This document shows, piece after piece, positions 61,080 through 64,000 of a stretch of 64,000 nucleotides of DNA. The DNA is taken from the NCBI RefSeq assembly GCF_015472005.1, contig NZ_BMAQ01000004.1:62001-126000 (forward strand), given 5' to 3'. The notes below the pieces were generated by a model, which saw nothing but the letters and a program-made list of their open reading frames with translations, ran no database searches and was not told where the DNA came from. Numbering within the stretch: position 1 is the first letter of the stretch; each line of letters starts with the position of its first letter. This DNA comes from Insulibacter thermoxylanivorax. Lineage in GTDB: Bacteria; Bacillota; Bacilli; Paenibacillales; DA-C8. The position numbers and the translations under genes are program-made.

Positions 61080-64000
61080 TCAATCTTTGCCATCTCCGTC
61101 AATATGCATATCTTGTTCCATCCTCTCCATCGCAGCGGCAGCTTCAAGCTGTGCATCCTGCAGCGGCTTCCTCTCTATGCCGTTCCAATAGTATCGAACA
61201 ACCGTTACATATGGTGCATTCTTAGGACGTATTAGTTCACAGATCGATAGAGCAGATACCGTATCATAATCACCCCACAGCGCCTGTGAATTCATAATGT
61301 AGTTAAACCCAAGCTTCTCCACCAAGTCGAACATATCACGGATGTTGTTCTCATCGACGCCGGCGAAGGCTTCGTCCAGTGAGATGATATAAGGGGCATC
61401 ATCACGCGCTTCCATATATCGTGAGTAAGCAGCACAGAACAGCGGGATATACATCGCCATCGCCTTCTCGCCGCCGCTTAATGTATAGAAAACATGGTTC
61501 GTCAACTCTTTCCTTGATTCACCTTGACGTCTGTAATATAAGGTAAATGAAAACCATTTGCGGTAATCCAGCATATCTCGGATCACCTGATGAAGGGTTT
61601 CTCCATAGGCGTTGTCTTCGATCAGCTCCTTCGCCTGATTCACCTTCGATCGGAAATGCCGCGTGATTCTCTGCATATCCTCATCCCTAAGCAGACGTGC
61701 ATCCGTTCGGAGCAGCTTCACCAAATCTTCCGTGTCCATCTCCTCTTCGCGTTCGGCGGTTTTGGGCTTCCACCTGATCGAAAACTTTAGTCCGCTTGAT
61801 GTATCCCGCTCAGCCATCAATCCGTTGATCTGTTCCACCCAGCGTTCCGCACGGCCGATGCGGGCACGGATCATCCGTCCGACGCTGTTAAAGATAATCT
61901 CTTCGAACAGCTCTCTGTCCTTCTCTTGCAAGTATAACTTCTGCCGTTCGATATCTTGCTCAAGTTGGTTCTTCATATAGTACGGGCTTACCTTTTTGCC
62001 CTCATATTCCATATAGATGTATACCCGCCGCGATTTTTGCTGCCACTCCTCATACAGGATCCGATAGGTGTCCGGCACTTCATTCAAACCTTCTGGTTGT
62101 GTCTGTATATCCGAACTGTCCATCATCATACGATACTCGATCAACACCCGTTGTGCTTCGTAGAATGCAGCCGTCAATTGATTGGTCAGCCTTTCGCGAT
62201 CCGTATCACTCATCTGCCGCTCTGCCCAAGTACGTGCTCTCTCCAACAATGTCTCTTGTTCGACATAGACATCTCCAGAACCATACCCAGAGGCATCCCC
62301 AACCTCACCATCTGCTGTTTGACTAGAAGGTGCAAGATGATCCTCCGCCCCTTGCCCAGGCAGAAACCTAAGCCTTTCTTCCTCCTGATAACTTTGCTGC
62401 CACAGTTTAAGAAGATGCTCAGCTAATGCCATCTCTCGGCTGAGTCCTGCCGCTTGTTCTTGCAGATGCTCCAATTCCTTCTGCGCAGATGCAAGCTGAC
62501 CCGTGCAATCATTAATCTGGTCAGGAAGCACCTTCAAGCGTCTAAGTACTTCTTCAATCCGCTTGCGGATCTCTTCTACGCCCATATCCTGAAGAAGCTT
62601 GTCCAGCACATCCATCGAGGATCGGCATGCAGCCAACTGGTCCTCCAGTACACGGCATTCACCCTTGAGCTGATCCACGTCGAACTGCACCTCTTCGCGA
62701 TGCTCCTCGATTTGCGCATACTGCTTGTGCAAGTTACTATAGTTATTGCTCAACAGTTCAAGCGTATTCAGATTTGATATATAAGTTTTCATCAAACGGT
62801 AAGCTTCTTCGTAGACTTCTTCCTTTATCTCTAATGAGATATGGCGGGTCAACTCCACCAGCTCAGCTCGGATCGCCTGCAAACGACTCGCCGCTTCTCT
62901 CACTTGCTCATGCTTGCGGCCGGCCTCCTGTTCGTAGACAAGAACCTGACGCTGTGCCGTCTTCCAGAGGTCATAAGCATCCTCGACCGGTTTGATGGAA
63001 GGAAATCTTCGAAGTTCTTCCTCCAACATCTGCATACGTGCCTGTTCTTCATGCAGTGCCGTTCGCACTTGTTGCTGCTCCTGAAGTAGAGCTGCACACT
63101 CTTCCTGCAGCCGCTCAATCTGCTGCTGGCGGTATCTGCGACGGGCGACCCGGCCGATGAATCTTGCTTCTCTCTGAAACGGCGCATGTCCGCGGATCAG
63201 ACCGATCTGATAACGCCCAGTCTCATCTATTGAGACCGCTCCTTCCGCATCCTCGGTGAGCGTAATGCTCATCAGGATATTCGTGATGTCTTCGCCGGAT
63301 ACTGCACACTGTTCGTCAGTTGCCGGTTCCAGCCAGTCAGCCAGCGTATGGCCGAACAGCTTCGGCTGCGGACGCAGGATCCGATCATTTTCTGGATGAA
63401 TCTGCATCTGCATCTTCTCAGGGATGATAAGTGCATCCAAAATCCCCATAGCAGACAGAGCTGCCTCTAATCGCTCCTTGTCTGCATCGTCTACATGATC
63501 TGCGAACTCAACGGCAGCAAAGAACGGCACATACGGAATCCCCCGCTCCGTCAACCGTCTTCTCGTCTCCTCAGTATCAGGATGACGCTCCGGTTCGGGA
63601 TCTTTTTTCTCCTTCCAATCGTTCAACTCCGATTGTTTCCTTAAGAGCTCTATCTCCAGATTCTCAATCTTTTGCATCAAGTTCGCAATTCTTTCGGCTA
63701 TATCTCTCTGGATCCACTGATAAGCTTGTCTCGCCGGCTCGAGCAATTGATCAGCGGTGTAATCCTCGATCAAACGATTGATTCGACGCGCGGTTTCATG
63801 CAGCTGTTCATCGCTTAATTTCAGACAGCGGTTAGTACTATGCCAATCATGCAGCGCAGTCAACAAACCCTCGCGCTCTTCCTCGAAGAGCGTGCGCCAC
63901 TTCTCCATCTCTGCAGCATACATATCCAGCTGTCTGCGAACTTCGGCAAGTTCATTGTCATACTCCTTATAACGCTCCAGCGCCCGCGTCTGTTCACGAA
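61080..64000 (-). CDS. jetC: Wadjet SMC-like ATPase JetC (TIGR02680 type, partial, 5' end outside window)
   Basis: The frame is open through the right edge; 973 residues are visible of an expected 1300-1400. Long coiled coils from the edge (ALERYKEYDNELAEVRRQL) to about 63600 and again across 62200-63100 flank a hinge-like region (YVPFFAAVEFADHVDDADKE, KLFGHTLADWLEP). The C-terminal ATPase half has signature FYTLSGGEKAMAMYIPLF and Walker B APYIISLDEAFAG. Walker A must lie outside. As the JetC motor subunit it would work with JetA, JetB and JetD against circular plasmids. Confidence 0.87.
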   Translation of the reverse strand, partial: REQTRALERYKEYDNELAEVRRQLDMYAAEMEKWRTLFEEEREGLLTALHDWHSTNRCLKLSDEQLHETARRINRLIEDYTADQLLEPARQAYQWIQRDIAERIANLMQKIENLEIELLRKQSELNDWKEKKDPEPERHPDTEETRRRLTERGIPYVPFFAAVEFADHVDDADKERLEAALSAMGILDALIIPEKMQMQIHPENDRILRPQPKLFGHTLADWLEPATDEQCAVSGEDITNILMSITLTEDAEGAVSIDETGRYQIGLIRGHAPFQREARFIGRVARRRYRQQQIERLQEECAALLQEQQQVRTALHEEQARMQMLEEELRRFPSIKPVEDAYDLWKTAQRQVLVYEQEAGRKHEQVREAASRLQAIRAELVELTRHISLEIKEEVYEEAYRLMKTYISNLNTLELLSNNYSNLHKQYAQIEEHREEVQFDVDQLKGECRVLEDQLAACRSSMDVLDKLLQDMGVEEIRKRIEEVLRRLKVLPDQINDCTGQLASAQKELEHLQEQAAGLSREMALAEHLLKLWQQSYQEEERLRFLPGQGAEDHLAPSSQTADGEVGDASGYGSGDVYVEQETLLERARTWAERQMSDTDRERLTNQLTAAFYEAQRVLIEYRMMMDSSDIQTQPEGLNEVPDTYRILYEEWQQKSRRVYIYMEYEGKKVSPYYMKNQLEQDIERQKLYLQEKDRELFEEIIFNSVGRMIRARIGRAERWVEQINGLMAERDTSSGLKFSIRWKPKTAEREEEMDTEDLVKLLRTDARLLRDEDMQRITRHFRSKVNQAKELIEDNAYGETLHQVIRDMLDYRKWFSFTLYYRRQGESRKELTNHVFYTLSGGEKAMAMYIPLFCAAYSRYMEARDDAPYIISLDEAFAGVDENNIRDMFDLVEKLGFNYIMNSQALWGDYDTVSALSICELIRPKNAPYVTVVRYYWNGIERKPLQDAQLEAAAAMERMEQDMHIDGDGKD

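Noticed and set aside
1-64000. CRISPR arrays, tRNA or rRNA genes, insertion sequences
   Set aside because: No regularly spaced identical repeats, no tRNA cloverleaf sequence and no transposase-like protein was recognised on either strand.

Overview
The window looks like chromosomal DNA of a Gram-positive, spore-former-type Bacillales bacterium close to Paenibacillus. The evidence is a moderate to high GC content with AGGAGG-type ribosome binding sites, AraR-controlled araBDA, a YclNOPQ-type siderophore importer behind Fur boxes, YeeI, a YtrA-type regulator, cre-like sites for CcpA, lantibiotic-immunity-type transporters, and two very large xylanases anchored by SLH domains. No rRNA, tRNA, CRISPR array, insertion sequence or phage gene was seen.

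Layout. 0-9 kb: the 5' part of an ABC exporter; a Fur-regulated iron-siderophore ABC operon (minus strand, 5625 to 1825); a TrpXYZ-type importer operon (plus strand). 9-16 kb: a ChbG/YdjC deacetylase with a GPH sugar symporter behind a perfect cre, a thioredoxin-like protein, a TraB-family membrane protein, a NodB deacetylase, a DUF1992 protein and YeeI. 16-21 kb: a multidomain GH43 arabinanase-like enzyme, a DacB-type D-Ala-D-Ala carboxypeptidase and an LLM flavin oxidoreductase. 22-29.4 kb: a diguanylate cyclase whose leader is a cyclic-di-GMP-I riboswitch followed by an intrinsic terminator, malate:quinone oxidoreductase, a LysR regulator divergent from a CofE-like ligase, a lone PurC-like enzyme and a second diguanylate cyclase. 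29.7-37.7 kb: two paralogous CBM22-GH10-CBM9-SLH xylanases with matching leaders. 37.9-42.5 kb: a 43-residue membrane peptide gene divergent from a LanFEG-like immunity ABC transporter and its two-component system.

42.6-49 kb is the most unusual stretch: a YtrA-type repressor with a perfect palindromic operator on its own promoter, followed by an ATPase-permease fusion left by deletion, then an AT-rich module (promoter, short ORF, very strong hairpin, predicted propeller-like lipoprotein, a double-length ABC permease of 803 residues, an ATPase) for which I recognise no named system. 49-54.4 kb: araBDA and divergent araR with two AraR boxes. 54.4-59.5 kb: a 47-residue coiled-coil peptide gene, two glycosyltransferases (GT8, GT4), a decayed NorB-like MFS gene, and a LysR/EamA exporter pair. 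59.7-64 kb: the JetD and most of the JetC gene of a Wadjet (TIGR02677-02680 type) anti-plasmid defence system that continues beyond the right edge.

Themes: plant cell-wall degradation (two xylanases, GH43, arabinose catabolism, sugar symporter), much of it with candidate CcpA sites; c-di-GMP signalling; membrane-peptide defence and sensing; anti-plasmid defence. Small dispersed repeats (a roughly 25-bp imperfect palindrome and a recurrent GGGCTGTCC terminator hairpin) lie between genes.
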